A DNA stretch of 5,561 nt. Origin: Bacilli bacterium (lineage in GTDB: Bacteria > Bacillota_I > Bacilli_A > RF39 > UBA660). The first letter of the stretch is position 1. Each line of letters opens with the position of its first letter. The stretch lies in the NCBI GenBank assembly GCA_900758895.1, contig CAAETG010000036.1, positions 1 to 5,561 on the forward strand, written 5' to 3'. Position numbers and translations under genes: made by a program. The notes beneath the pieces are model-generated. The model searched no databases. It was not told the DNA's origin and saw nothing but the letters and a program-made list of their open reading frames with translations. Below are positions 1 through 5,304 of this stretch, piece by piece.

Positions 1-141
1 GTTGTCTTTGGTGGAAGTGTAAATACAGACAATATAGAGAATTTAAGTAAGCTAAAAGAAATTGATGGCTTCATCATTTGTTCTGCTGTTTTAAACCCCG
101 AAAATATAGACAAAATAATGGAAAAAATGACAACTCCGTAA
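1..141 (+). CDS. tpiA: Triosephosphate isomerase, C-terminal end only (5' end outside window)
   Basis: Frame 1 is open from the first base to a TAA at 139-141 and gives the last 46 residues of a protein. They begin VVFGGSV, matching the YGGSV motif of loop 7 in triosephosphate isomerase, which helps bind the substrate phosphate. They continue with IDGFIICSAVLNPE, matching loop 8 and the final helix (usual form DGALVGGASLKPE). The enzyme interconverts dihydroxyacetone phosphate and glyceraldehyde 3-phosphate in cytoplasmic glycolysis. The catalytic Lys, His and Glu lie upstream of the window and cannot be checked. The loop 8 glycine pair that normally contacts phosphate reads Cys-Ser here, which is unusual. 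A phosphoglycerate mutase gene 1 kb downstream supports the assignment, since the two are commonly clustered in Bacillota. The stop codon lies inside a terminator hairpin. Confidence 0.85.
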   Translation, partial: VVFGGSVNTDNIENLSKLKEIDGFIICSAVLNPENIDKIMEKMTTP

Positions 142-157
142 CAGTTGTTATTTTTTT
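128..157 (+). terminator. Rho-independent terminator of tpiA, overlapping its stop codon
   Basis: TGACAACT (128-135) pairs with AGTTGTTA (143-150), with one G-U pair and a 7-nt loop, and seven T residues follow (151-157). The left arm codes for the last residues of TpiA and the loop contains most of the TAA. The run of T continues directly into the first 0A-like box of the spo0A control region. Confidence 0.75.
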
Positions 158-192
158 CGACAGCAATCGACAAAACTTTACATAACTAGACA
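156..192 (+). promoter_or_regulatory. Tandem 0A-box-like sites at 10-bp spacing (putative Spo0A autoregulatory array)
   Basis: TTCGACA at 156-162 is the exact reverse complement of the Spo0A box TGTCGAA. ATCGACA at 166-172 differs at one base. CTTTACA (176-182) and CTAGACA (186-192) keep the ACA end and continue the same 10-bp register. Known Spo0A effector-domain complexes bind tandem 0A boxes one helical turn apart, so this spacing is what the protein needs. The array ends about 46 bp before the predicted transcription start of spo0A, a usual place for an activator. One more near-match in the opposite orientation, TGTCAAG, is at 211-217 inside the promoter spacer. Binding by Spo0A is inferred from sequence; the third and fourth sites are weak. 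Confidence 0.6.
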
Positions 193-202
193 AAAGATTT
201 AC

Positions 203-231
203 TAGTATATTGTCAAGTTATGTGCTATAAT
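203..231 (+). promoter_or_regulatory. spo0A promoter, extended -10 with poor -35
   Basis: TATAAT at 226-231 is a perfect vegetative -10 and is preceded by TG one base upstream (TGCTATAAT, 223-231), making it an extended -10. The hexamer 17 bp upstream (203-208, TAGTAT) is a poor -35. TTGTCA at 210-215 is too close to serve as one. A good -10 with a weak -35 and upstream 0A-like boxes suggests an activator-dependent promoter. The expected start is near 238, giving a leader of about 37 nt. I found no convincing SigH-type promoter here. Confidence 0.65.
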
Positions 232-262
232 GATCTTGCGTGTAGTAAATAATAACTAATTG

Positions 263-268
263 AAGGAG
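263..268 (+). promoter_or_regulatory. Ribosome binding site that sets the spo0A start
   Basis: AAGGAG lies six bases before the ATG at 275. An in-frame TTG at 260 would give a longer frame, but it sits just upstream of this Shine-Dalgarno sequence and would make the binding site part of the coding region, so the ATG is preferred. Confidence 0.85.
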
Positions 269-274
269 ATCAAA

Positions 275-1048
275 ATGGAAAACGTAACAAGAATTTTAGT
301 AGTAGACGATAACGAAACCGTTACTACTAGAATCGAAAAACAATTTAGTAGTCACGCAGTAATCAAAGTAGTAAAAGTTATTAATAATGGGGTAGATGCT
401 TTAGATTACATCATTAACCACAAAAATGAATATGATATCATCTGTATGGATATCATATTGCCAGAACTAGATGGCTTAACCATTCTAGAGCGAATGAAAC
501 AAGAAAACATCAAGAAAAAAGTAATTGTATTAACTAGTTACAAGAAAGAATACACAATTAACATGACAAACAATTATGGAGTTAGCTATTATATGCTAAA
601 ACCATTTAGTATGTTAGCTTTAGAAACTAGAATTATTGAACTCGCAAAAAGAGAAAATTTAAAAGCTGTGGAATTAAATGAAAGCGAAAGACAACTACAT
701 GTAGCAATTAGCAAAATACTACACCAATTAGGAATACCAAGTCATATTAAAGGCTATAACTACATAAGAGAAAGTGTATTCTTATTTTATAAAAATAGTG
801 ATAACTATGGTGGCATCACCAAAGAAATATATCCAGAGGTAGCTCTTCGCTTTTCAACAACTGCATCTCGTGTTGAAAGAGCAATTCGTCATGCAATTGA
901 AGTTAGCTGGAATAGGGGAGACTATGATTTAATGGAAGAAATATTCGGAAATAGTGTTGCTTTCGAAAGAGCTAAACCAACCAATTCTGAATTTATTGCA
1001 ACCATCGCTGATCGCTTACGTTACGATAAAAAGCTATTACAAGTATAA
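275..1048 (+). CDS. spo0A: Spo0A, master response regulator of sporulation
   Basis: This 257-residue protein is a cytoplasmic transcription factor. In known spore formers it is phosphorylated through a phosphorelay or orphan kinases, then activates or represses genes for entry into sporulation. Residues 1-125 form the receiver domain: acidic pair D11-D12, phosphoacceptor D59 in MDIILPELDG, switch T87, and K109-P110 in LKPF. Residues from about 140 to 257 form the Spo0A-specific effector domain, with GIPSHIKGYNYIRE (153-166), the recognition helix SRVERAIRHAIEV (198-210) followed by WNRG, and KPTNSEFIATIADRLR near the end. The recognition helix is essentially that of Bacillus subtilis, so TGTCGAA-like targets are expected. 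Length is close to the family norm of about 260. The gene is monocistronic, with its own promoter, an upstream 0A-like array and a strong terminator. It lies between tpiA and gpmI, an unusual position, since in Bacillus it follows spoIVB. All key residues are intact; the name is very secure. Confidence 0.97.
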   Translation: MENVTRILVVDDNETVTTRIEKQFSSHAVIKVVKVINNGVDALDYIINHKNEYDIICMDIILPELDGLTILERMKQENIKKKVIVLTSYKKEYTINMTNNYGVSYYMLKPFSMLALETRIIELAKRENLKAVELNESERQLHVAISKILHQLGIPSHIKGYNYIRESVFLFYKNSDNYGGITKEIYPEVALRFSTTASRVERAIRHAIEVSWNRGDYDLMEEIFGNSVAFERAKPTNSEFIATIADRLRYDKKLLQV

Positions 1049-1070
1049 GGAACATCTGTTCCTTATTTTT
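1045..1070 (+). terminator. Rho-independent terminator of spo0A
   Basis: ATAAGGAAC (1045-1053) and GTTCCTTAT (1058-1066) form a perfect 9-bp stem with the four-base loop ATCT, followed by a T-run to 1070. The left arm includes the spo0A stop codon (1046-1048). The hairpin should separate spo0A transcription from gpmI. Confidence 0.85.
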
Positions 1071-1079
1071 AATGAATAT

Positions 1080-1108
1080 TTGTATTTTTTGTAGAATTAT
1101 GATATGAT
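1080..1108 (+). promoter_or_regulatory. Vegetative promoter of gpmI
   Basis: TTGTAT (1080-1085) and TATGAT (1103-1108) are separated by exactly 17 bp, a good SigA-type pair, with a start expected near 1115 and a very short leader. TATGAT also occurs in overlapping register at 1098-1103. The promoter lies directly after the spo0A terminator, so gpmI has its own transcription. The spacer contains TGTAGAA (1090-1096), one base from a 0A box. Confidence 0.65.
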
Positions 1109-1117
1109 AAAAAACGA

Positions 1118-1125
1118 AAAGGTGA
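1118..1125 (+). promoter_or_regulatory. Ribosome binding site that sets the gpmI start
   Basis: AAAGGTGA matches the GGAGGTGAT Shine-Dalgarno complement in its 3' half. It precedes two adjacent ATG codons at 1128 and 1131, either of which fits. An earlier in-frame ATG at 1104 lies within the -10 element and is not credible. Confidence 0.7.
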
Positions 1126-1127
1126 AA

Positions 1128-2633
1128 ATGATGCAAAAAATTTTAACTGTTATTTTAGATGGATTTGGATATCGAGAAGAAGAATATGGAAATGCAATTA
1201 AACTCGCTGATACCAAAAACTTTGATAAATTGTGGAATACTTATCCACATACAACGCTCTATGCTTCTGAGGAATATGTAGGATTAAACGCTGGTGAATT
1301 TGGTAATAGTGAAATAGGACATATGACAATTGGTGCCGGAAGACGAATTATGCAACATGGACCAAGAATTACCGAGTTTTTAAAAAATATTAATAAAGAT
1401 AATCATTTATTTAATGAAATGATTACAGAAGCACAAGAAAAAACCATACACATCATGGGTTTATATAGTGACGGAAAAGTTCATTCTAACTTAGATCACT
1501 TTTTAAATGTATATGAACTATTAAAGGAAAATAATGCTAAAAAAATTCACTTTCATCTAATTACTGATGGAAGAGATACAAAAATAAACGCCGCTCTTAA
1601 TTTTATAAGAGATTTAGAAGAGAAAATTGCAGATGATCCTAACACTGATATTGCCACCATTTGTGGAAGATATTATGCAATGGATCGGGATACCAACTAC
1701 GATAGAACTAAAATTTATTATGATTTATTAACAAAAGGGATAGGAATCAAGGCCAAAAGCGCTACTGATGGCATCTTAAATTTATATAAAAAAAATCAAA
1801 CAGATGAATTCTTATATCCATTAATAATAAATCAAAATGGAACAATTAAAGATGGAGATATCATTCTTTGGATGAACTTTAGAAGTGATAGAGCAAAACA
1901 AATTTTAAGAACATTCGCAAAAGAAAACTTTGAAGAATTCCCAACTTACAAGTATCAAGATTTAAAAGTTTATAGTTTTTTCCCAATAGATAAAGATATT
2001 AAAGTAAATAATTTTCTAGAAGACATTAATGTTACAAATCCACTTGGCATTTATTTAAGCAAACTGGGACTTACACAAGCGCGTATCGCTGAAACAGAAA
2101 AATATGCTCATGTTACTTACTTTTTTGATGGAATGTATAATGGCAAAATTGAAAAATGCGAAAAAATATTAGTACCATCACCAAAAGTAGAGACTTATGA
2201 TTTAAAACCAGAAATGAGTGCGATTGAAGTTACAAAAAAAGCAATTCATGCGATGGAAAAAGATACAGACTTTATATTCATGAATTTCGCTAACCCTGAC
2301 ATGGTAGGGCATACAGGAAATCTAGATGCAACAATGAAAGCCGTTACAACGGTTGATGTATGCTTAGAAAGACTTTATGAAGTAGCACAAGATAATTTTT
2401 ATACCATGATTATTTTAGCTGATCATGGCAATGCAGATATTATGCTTGATGAATTTAGTAATCCAGTGACAACACATACTACAAGCAAAGTTCCATTCAT
2501 CATTACTGATTTAAACGTTGAATTGAAGAAATCTGGAGATCTAACCAATGTAGCACCAACAATACTTGAATATATGGATATCGCTGTACCAGAAGAAATG
2601 GTAACTACGCCATCTCTTCTTATTCAAAAATAG
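1128..2633 (+). CDS. gpmI: Cofactor-independent (Mn-dependent) phosphoglycerate mutase
   Basis: This 501-residue cytoplasmic enzyme interconverts 3-phosphoglycerate and 2-phosphoglycerate through a phosphoserine intermediate. It belongs to the alkaline phosphatase superfamily and is close to the usual length of about 510. Metal and catalytic residues are all present: D11 in ILDGFG, the phosphoserine S61 in GNSEIGH, D391 and H395 in NPDMVGH, D432-H433 in ADHGNAD, and H450 in THTTS. Substrate-domain motifs are also clear: DGRDT, GRYYAMDRD, MNFRSDRA, RIAETEKYAHVT and SPKVETYDLKPEMSA. Some usually strict segments have diverged: the block before the catalytic serine reads GLNAGEFG where many homologues have GLPEGQMG, and DGRDT is followed by KI rather than PP. 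In Bacillus the Mn- and pH-sensitive activity of this enzyme lets 3-phosphoglycerate build up in forespores, so its position next to spo0A is interesting, though common control is not shown. The start could be 1131 instead. Confidence 0.95.
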   Translation: MMQKILTVILDGFGYREEEYGNAIKLADTKNFDKLWNTYPHTTLYASEEYVGLNAGEFGNSEIGHMTIGAGRRIMQHGPRITEFLKNINKDNHLFNEMITEAQEKTIHIMGLYSDGKVHSNLDHFLNVYELLKENNAKKIHFHLITDGRDTKINAALNFIRDLEEKIADDPNTDIATICGRYYAMDRDTNYDRTKIYYDLLTKGIGIKAKSATDGILNLYKKNQTDEFLYPLIINQNGTIKDGDIILWMNFRSDRAKQILRTFAKENFEEFPTYKYQDLKVYSFFPIDKDIKVNNFLEDINVTNPLGIYLSKLGLTQARIAETEKYAHVTYFFDGMYNGKIEKCEKILVPSPKVETYDLKPEMSAIEVTKKAIHAMEKDTDFIFMNFANPDMVGHTGNLDATMKAVTTVDVCLERLYEVAQDNFYTMIILADHGNADIMLDEFSNPVTTHTTSKVPFIITDLNVELKKSGDLTNVAPTILEYMDIAVPEEMVTTPSLLIQK

Positions 2634-2671
2634 TGTTGAGGCACTACCTCTTCTTTAACAAATTTAAAGAA
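2631..2671. repeat. Two short hairpins after gpmI
   Basis: TAGTG (2631-2635) can pair with CACTA (2642-2646), starting in the gpmI stop codon and followed by a pyrimidine run. TTCTTTAA (2651-2658) pairs perfectly with TTAAAGAA (2664-2671) around the loop CAAAT. They may be weak terminators or 3' stabilising structures ahead of the stronger terminator at 2692. Inverted repeats this AT-rich can arise by chance, so a function is not certain. Confidence 0.4.
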
Positions 2672-2691
2672 TTTCTTGTATCCTTAGAATT

Positions 2692-2727
2692 AAAATGTTA
2701 GCAACAAACAAGTTACTAACATTTTTT
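2692..2727. terminator. Bidirectional terminator between gpmI and the convergent PBP gene
   Basis: AAAATGTTAG (2692-2701) pairs with CTAACATTTT (2716-2725). An inner AAC/GTT pair lies past a single mismatch, around a six-base loop. On the + strand it ends in a T-run to 2727 and serves gpmI. Read on the - strand, the same stem begins right after the PBP stop codon and ends in a shorter T-rich run, so it can serve both convergent genes. Confidence 0.8.
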
Positions 2728-4678
2728 ATTCTTCTAATTCTTCTTCTTTCGAAACATACTCTATATCAATCACATCTTCTGTTCCTTTTACAAAGTAAAA
2801 TAAGGTTGCCTTTGATACATCAGTTGTTGGTTTACCACTAACAGCATCCAAAACAACTCCAACAACATTTTCTGGTGTTTCATACCAATGTTCTTCTGTA
2901 TCTGTTAATACGTCTTCAACCGTATCTGCCCAAATATTTTTAGAAATATAGGAATCATTAGCACTTAAATTACTATTATCATCCATTCCTACCCAAGTAA
3001 CCATAACAACATCGGGATTATACCCAGCAATCCAAAAATCAGTATCTGTTGTACCAGTTTTAATGGCATATTTTCGTGATAATTTAGAAGCAATCGTTAA
3101 AGCTGTAGGATTTGCATAATCCTTAAATTGACTATTTGTTGTACCAGTAAGCATTTCTGTTAAAATATAAGTATAATTCATATTTAAAACGAGATCTTTT
3201 GTCGAATCTTTTTCATATAAAACATTCCCTTCGCTATCCTCTACTCGCCTAATAAAACCAACATTTTGCTTATAACCACCAGTAGCAAGTGTTGTATAAC
3301 CTCGAGCAAGATCCAAAACGGACATTTCACCAGTTCCAAGAGCTAAAGAAGGAACCGCACTAAGTTCTGTTTCTATTCCAACTTTGCTAGCCGTTTCAAC
3401 AAGTTTATCAGCACCTAAAAACATATTTGTTTTCACCGCATACACATTATCTGAAACTGCAATTGCCTCTGCCATAGTAATTTCTTTATTTGCATAAACA
3501 GAACCATAGTTTTTAGGAGAATAAGTATCACCATTACTTAAAGTAAATGTTGTATATTGGCTATTAAAAGTAGAAGCAGAAGTCATACCTTCTTCCAAAG
3601 CACCATAATATAAAAATGGTTTCATCGCACTTCCTACCTGTCTTTTCGCTTGTGTTGCACGGTTATATTGGCTTTTAGCATAACTAGTACCACCAGATAA
3701 TGCAATCACCCCACCAGTATTTGGATCAACAACAACACTTGCCGATTGAAGCTCACTTTCAGATAAATAAGTAAGAATATTCTCTTCTAAATTTTTTTGA
3801 GCTTCTAAATCCAAATAAGTATAAATTTTAATCCCACCATTTTGAATCAATTCTTCCGGAATAGTACCAATATCTCTTAATTCTTCCAAAACAGCATCTT
3901 GATAATACATAAGCATATCCAAGTTTTCTTCACTTGACTTCCCATAAATTTCTATCTTTTCTTGAAACAAGTTATCAAATTCTTCCTGTGTTAAATAACC
4001 ATTTTCAACCATCGATTCTCCAACAATTTTTGCTCTTTCAATCGATAAATCATAATTAGCAACAGGATTATAATTTTCTGGACTATTAGGAATACCCGCT
4101 AAAATTAACGCTTCTTCAAGTGTTAAATCTAAAGGTTCCTTATTAAAATAATATCTACTAGCATTCCCAATTCCAAAATTACCTTGTCCATAATTAATCG
4201 TATTTAAATATCCTTCTAATATTTCATCTTTTGTATAGTGTACTTCAAGCTCAAGTGTTAAAAACGCTTCTTCAATCTTCCTTGACCAAGTAGTTGAAAA
4301 ATCAAGAAAAATATTTTTAATATACTGCTGCGAAATTGTGGAAGCACCTTGTGTAATCTTTCCATTTTTAATATTTAAATACATAGCTTTCGCAATTCTA
4401 AGATAATCAAATCCATGATGGTTATAAAAATTTTTATCTTCTACACTAATAACAGCATTAATAAGATTATAATTAATATCTTCCAAACTAACCCATTCAC
4501 TTGTACTAGATCCTTGATAAACAAGATCATCATTCGTATCATAAATATAATACTGTCCCGCTGTTCTAAGTTCCAATTTAGGACTTAAATAGGCATAAAG
4601 ATACAATCCTATAATTACAACAATAAACGAAATAAACAAAAATAGTCCCATTTTACAAAAGAATCTTAAAACTCGCAT
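2726..4678 (-). CDS. Class A penicillin-binding protein (bifunctional transglycosylase/transpeptidase)
   Basis: This 650-residue protein should polymerise lipid II into glycan strands and cross-link them at the outer face of the membrane. One transmembrane helix lies at about residues 12-31, with a short cytoplasmic N-terminus. The GT51 transglycosylase domain follows: E80 in EDKNFYNHHGFD, QGASTISQQ (109-117), RKIEEA (132-137), and KDEILEGYLNTINYG (149-163). The transpeptidase domain has nucleophile S350 and K353 in GSAMKPF, S409-D410-N411, and K540-T541-G542-T in KTGTT, so both activities look intact. The tail ends in an acidic stretch. The SDNVYAVKT block and overall shape recall the Bacillus PbpF/PbpG type, class A PBPs made in the forespore, but PBP1-type is also possible, so no symbol is given. 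The gene converges on gpmI and is divergent from a small gene. A start at 4693 would lengthen it by five residues but lacks a ribosome binding site. Confidence 0.93.
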   Translation of the reverse strand: MRVLRFFCKMGLFLFISFIVVIIGLYLYAYLSPKLELRTAGQYYIYDTNDDLVYQGSSTSEWVSLEDINYNLINAVISVEDKNFYNHHGFDYLRIAKAMYLNIKNGKITQGASTISQQYIKNIFLDFSTTWSRKIEEAFLTLELEVHYTKDEILEGYLNTINYGQGNFGIGNASRYYFNKEPLDLTLEEALILAGIPNSPENYNPVANYDLSIERAKIVGESMVENGYLTQEEFDNLFQEKIEIYGKSSEENLDMLMYYQDAVLEELRDIGTIPEELIQNGGIKIYTYLDLEAQKNLEENILTYLSESELQSASVVVDPNTGGVIALSGGTSYAKSQYNRATQAKRQVGSAMKPFLYYGALEEGMTSASTFNSQYTTFTLSNGDTYSPKNYGSVYANKEITMAEAIAVSDNVYAVKTNMFLGADKLVETASKVGIETELSAVPSLALGTGEMSVLDLARGYTTLATGGYKQNVGFIRRVEDSEGNVLYEKDSTKDLVLNMNYTYILTEMLTGTTNSQFKDYANPTALTIASKLSRKYAIKTGTTDTDFWIAGYNPDVVMVTWVGMDDNSNLSANDSYISKNIWADTVEDVLTDTEEHWYETPENVVGVVLDAVSGKPTTDVSKATLFYFVKGTEDVIDIEYVSKEEELEE

Positions 4679-4685
4679 ATTGTCT

Positions 4686-4691
4686 TCACCC
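4686..4691 (-). promoter_or_regulatory. Ribosome binding site that sets the PBP start
   Basis: On the - strand GGGTGA lies seven bases before the ATG at 4678-4676. It overlaps the upstream in-frame ATG at 4693-4691, which has only AT-rich sequence before it. The GGTGA form is also seen before gpmI and the last gene of the window. Confidence 0.7.
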
Positions 4692-4712
4692 ATTATTTAA
4701 TATGGTTCAAAA

Positions 4713-4741
4713 AACATAAGTTATAAATAAAAAATTGACAA
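4713..4741 (-). promoter_or_regulatory. Putative vegetative promoter of the PBP gene
   Basis: On the - strand TTGTCA (4741-4736) and TATGTT (4718-4713) are separated by exactly 17 bp. The -35 has five of six consensus bases and the -10 four of six. The start would fall near 4706, with a leader of about 28 nt. The -35 overlaps that of the divergent promoter in all but one base. A second possibility is a forespore-type -10, CATATTA, at 4704-4698 on the same strand. Confidence 0.5.
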
Positions 4742-4763
4742 GAATTACATTTTTTGATAGGAT
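4735..4763 (+). promoter_or_regulatory. Strong vegetative promoter of the small divergent gene
   Basis: TTGACA (4735-4740) is a perfect -35. It is 17 bp from TAGGAT (4758-4763), which is preceded by TGA, giving an extended -10. The start would be near 4770, only about eight bases before the ATG at 4778, so the transcript is nearly leaderless unless translation begins at the second ATG (4787). Confidence 0.75.
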
Positions 4764-4777
4764 GAAGAAAAAGGTAG

Positions 4778-5245
4778 ATGGAAAAAATGAATTTTGAAGA
4801 GAAATTAAACTATTTAGGGCTAGATAAAAATTACACCGAAAAAGAGTTAATCACTGCTTACAAAAGAAAACAAACAGAATTAAATGAAGTCTATGAAGCC
4901 TTAAGATTAAAATTACAAGCCAAAGATACAATAAGTTTTCAACAAGAAATGAAAGAAAGATTCAGTAATATCATGAAAAATATTTTTTTCAACCCGAATA
5001 TTGATGTAGAAGCTGCTAAAAAACTATTTATTCCCTTGATTTCTATAGAAAGAAAAATAGAGAAAGGAAAAATAGATCCTACTCTTATGGCTTACCTAGA
5101 TAATTTAAAATTAGATGGAAGCGAAGAAGATATTCTATTATTATCTCTGATATCTAAAGGAATTGATCCCTATAATGAAGAAGAAATAGACCGCTTTTTA
5201 TTAGAACAAGCGCAACCACTAGACGATACGCTACGAAAATCCTAG
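4778..5245 (+). CDS. Small charged protein with a J-domain-like N-terminus lacking HPD (function unknown)
   Basis: I do not recognise this 155-residue protein as a named family. It has no signal peptide or membrane segment, is rich in Lys, Glu and Leu, and is probably mostly helical and cytoplasmic. Residues 5-31 (NFEEKLNYLGL, then EKELITAYKRK) resemble helices I and II of a DnaJ J-domain (compare YEILGV and EEIKKAYRK). The HPD motif that activates Hsp70 should follow at about 33-40 and is absent, so it would not be a working DnaK co-chaperone of the usual kind. The rest includes a second likely helical region (about 75-125), a predicted loop (DGSEED) and a polar tail. AAGG at 4771-4774 stands only three bases before the chosen ATG; the ATG at 4787, three codons later, is an alternative. 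It is divergent from the PBP gene and has a strong promoter and its own terminator. That it is a real gene is likely; the J-like reading is tentative. Confidence 0.8.
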   Translation: MEKMNFEEKLNYLGLDKNYTEKELITAYKRKQTELNEVYEALRLKLQAKDTISFQQEMKERFSNIMKNIFFNPNIDVEAAKKLFIPLISIERKIEKGKIDPTLMAYLDNLKLDGSEEDILLLSLISKGIDPYNEEEIDRFLLEQAQPLDDTLRKS

Positions 5246-5254
5246 TGGTTTTAT
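5214..5254 (+). terminator. Rho-independent terminator embedded in the end of the small gene
   Basis: AACCACTAG (5214-5222) pairs perfectly with CTAGTGGTT (5242-5250), a 9-bp stem around a 19-nt loop, followed by a T-rich run. The left arm and loop code for the last ten or so residues of the preceding protein, and the right arm contains the TAG stop (5243-5245). The T-rich end abuts the -35 of the next promoter. Confidence 0.7.
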
Positions 5255-5282
5255 TGTATTTTAAAAAGAATTTTAGTATAAT
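5254..5282 (+). promoter_or_regulatory. Vegetative promoter of the last gene
   Basis: TTGTAT (5254-5259) and a perfect TATAAT (5277-5282) are 17 bp apart, the same -35 hexamer and spacing as the gpmI promoter. The start would be near 5289, leaving a leader of about 16 nt that contains the ribosome binding site GGTGAT (5295-5300). Confidence 0.7.
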
Positions 5283-5304
5283 ATTTTCGTGATTGGTGAT
5301 ATCT

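Noticed and set aside
260..274. Longer spo0A start at TTG 260
   Set aside because: It would place the AAGGAG ribosome binding site inside the coding sequence. ATG 275 has ideal spacing and gives the normal Spo0A N-terminus.
142..274. SigH-type promoter for spo0A, as in Bacillus
   Set aside because: No AGGA-type -35 with a GAAT -10 at proper spacing was found; the TGCTATAAT element explains transcription better.
1104..1127. Longer gpmI start at ATG 1104
   Set aside because: The codon is part of the likely -10 element and has no ribosome binding site. The family normally starts just before the ILDGFG motif.
3200..3206. Perfect 0A box TGTCGAA
   Set aside because: It lies in the middle of the PBP coding region, far from any promoter. 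One such match in a window this size is about what chance would give.
4679..4693. Longer PBP start at the - strand ATG 4693
   Set aside because: No Shine-Dalgarno sequence lies before it, and the codon overlaps the GGGTGA that fits the ATG at 4678.
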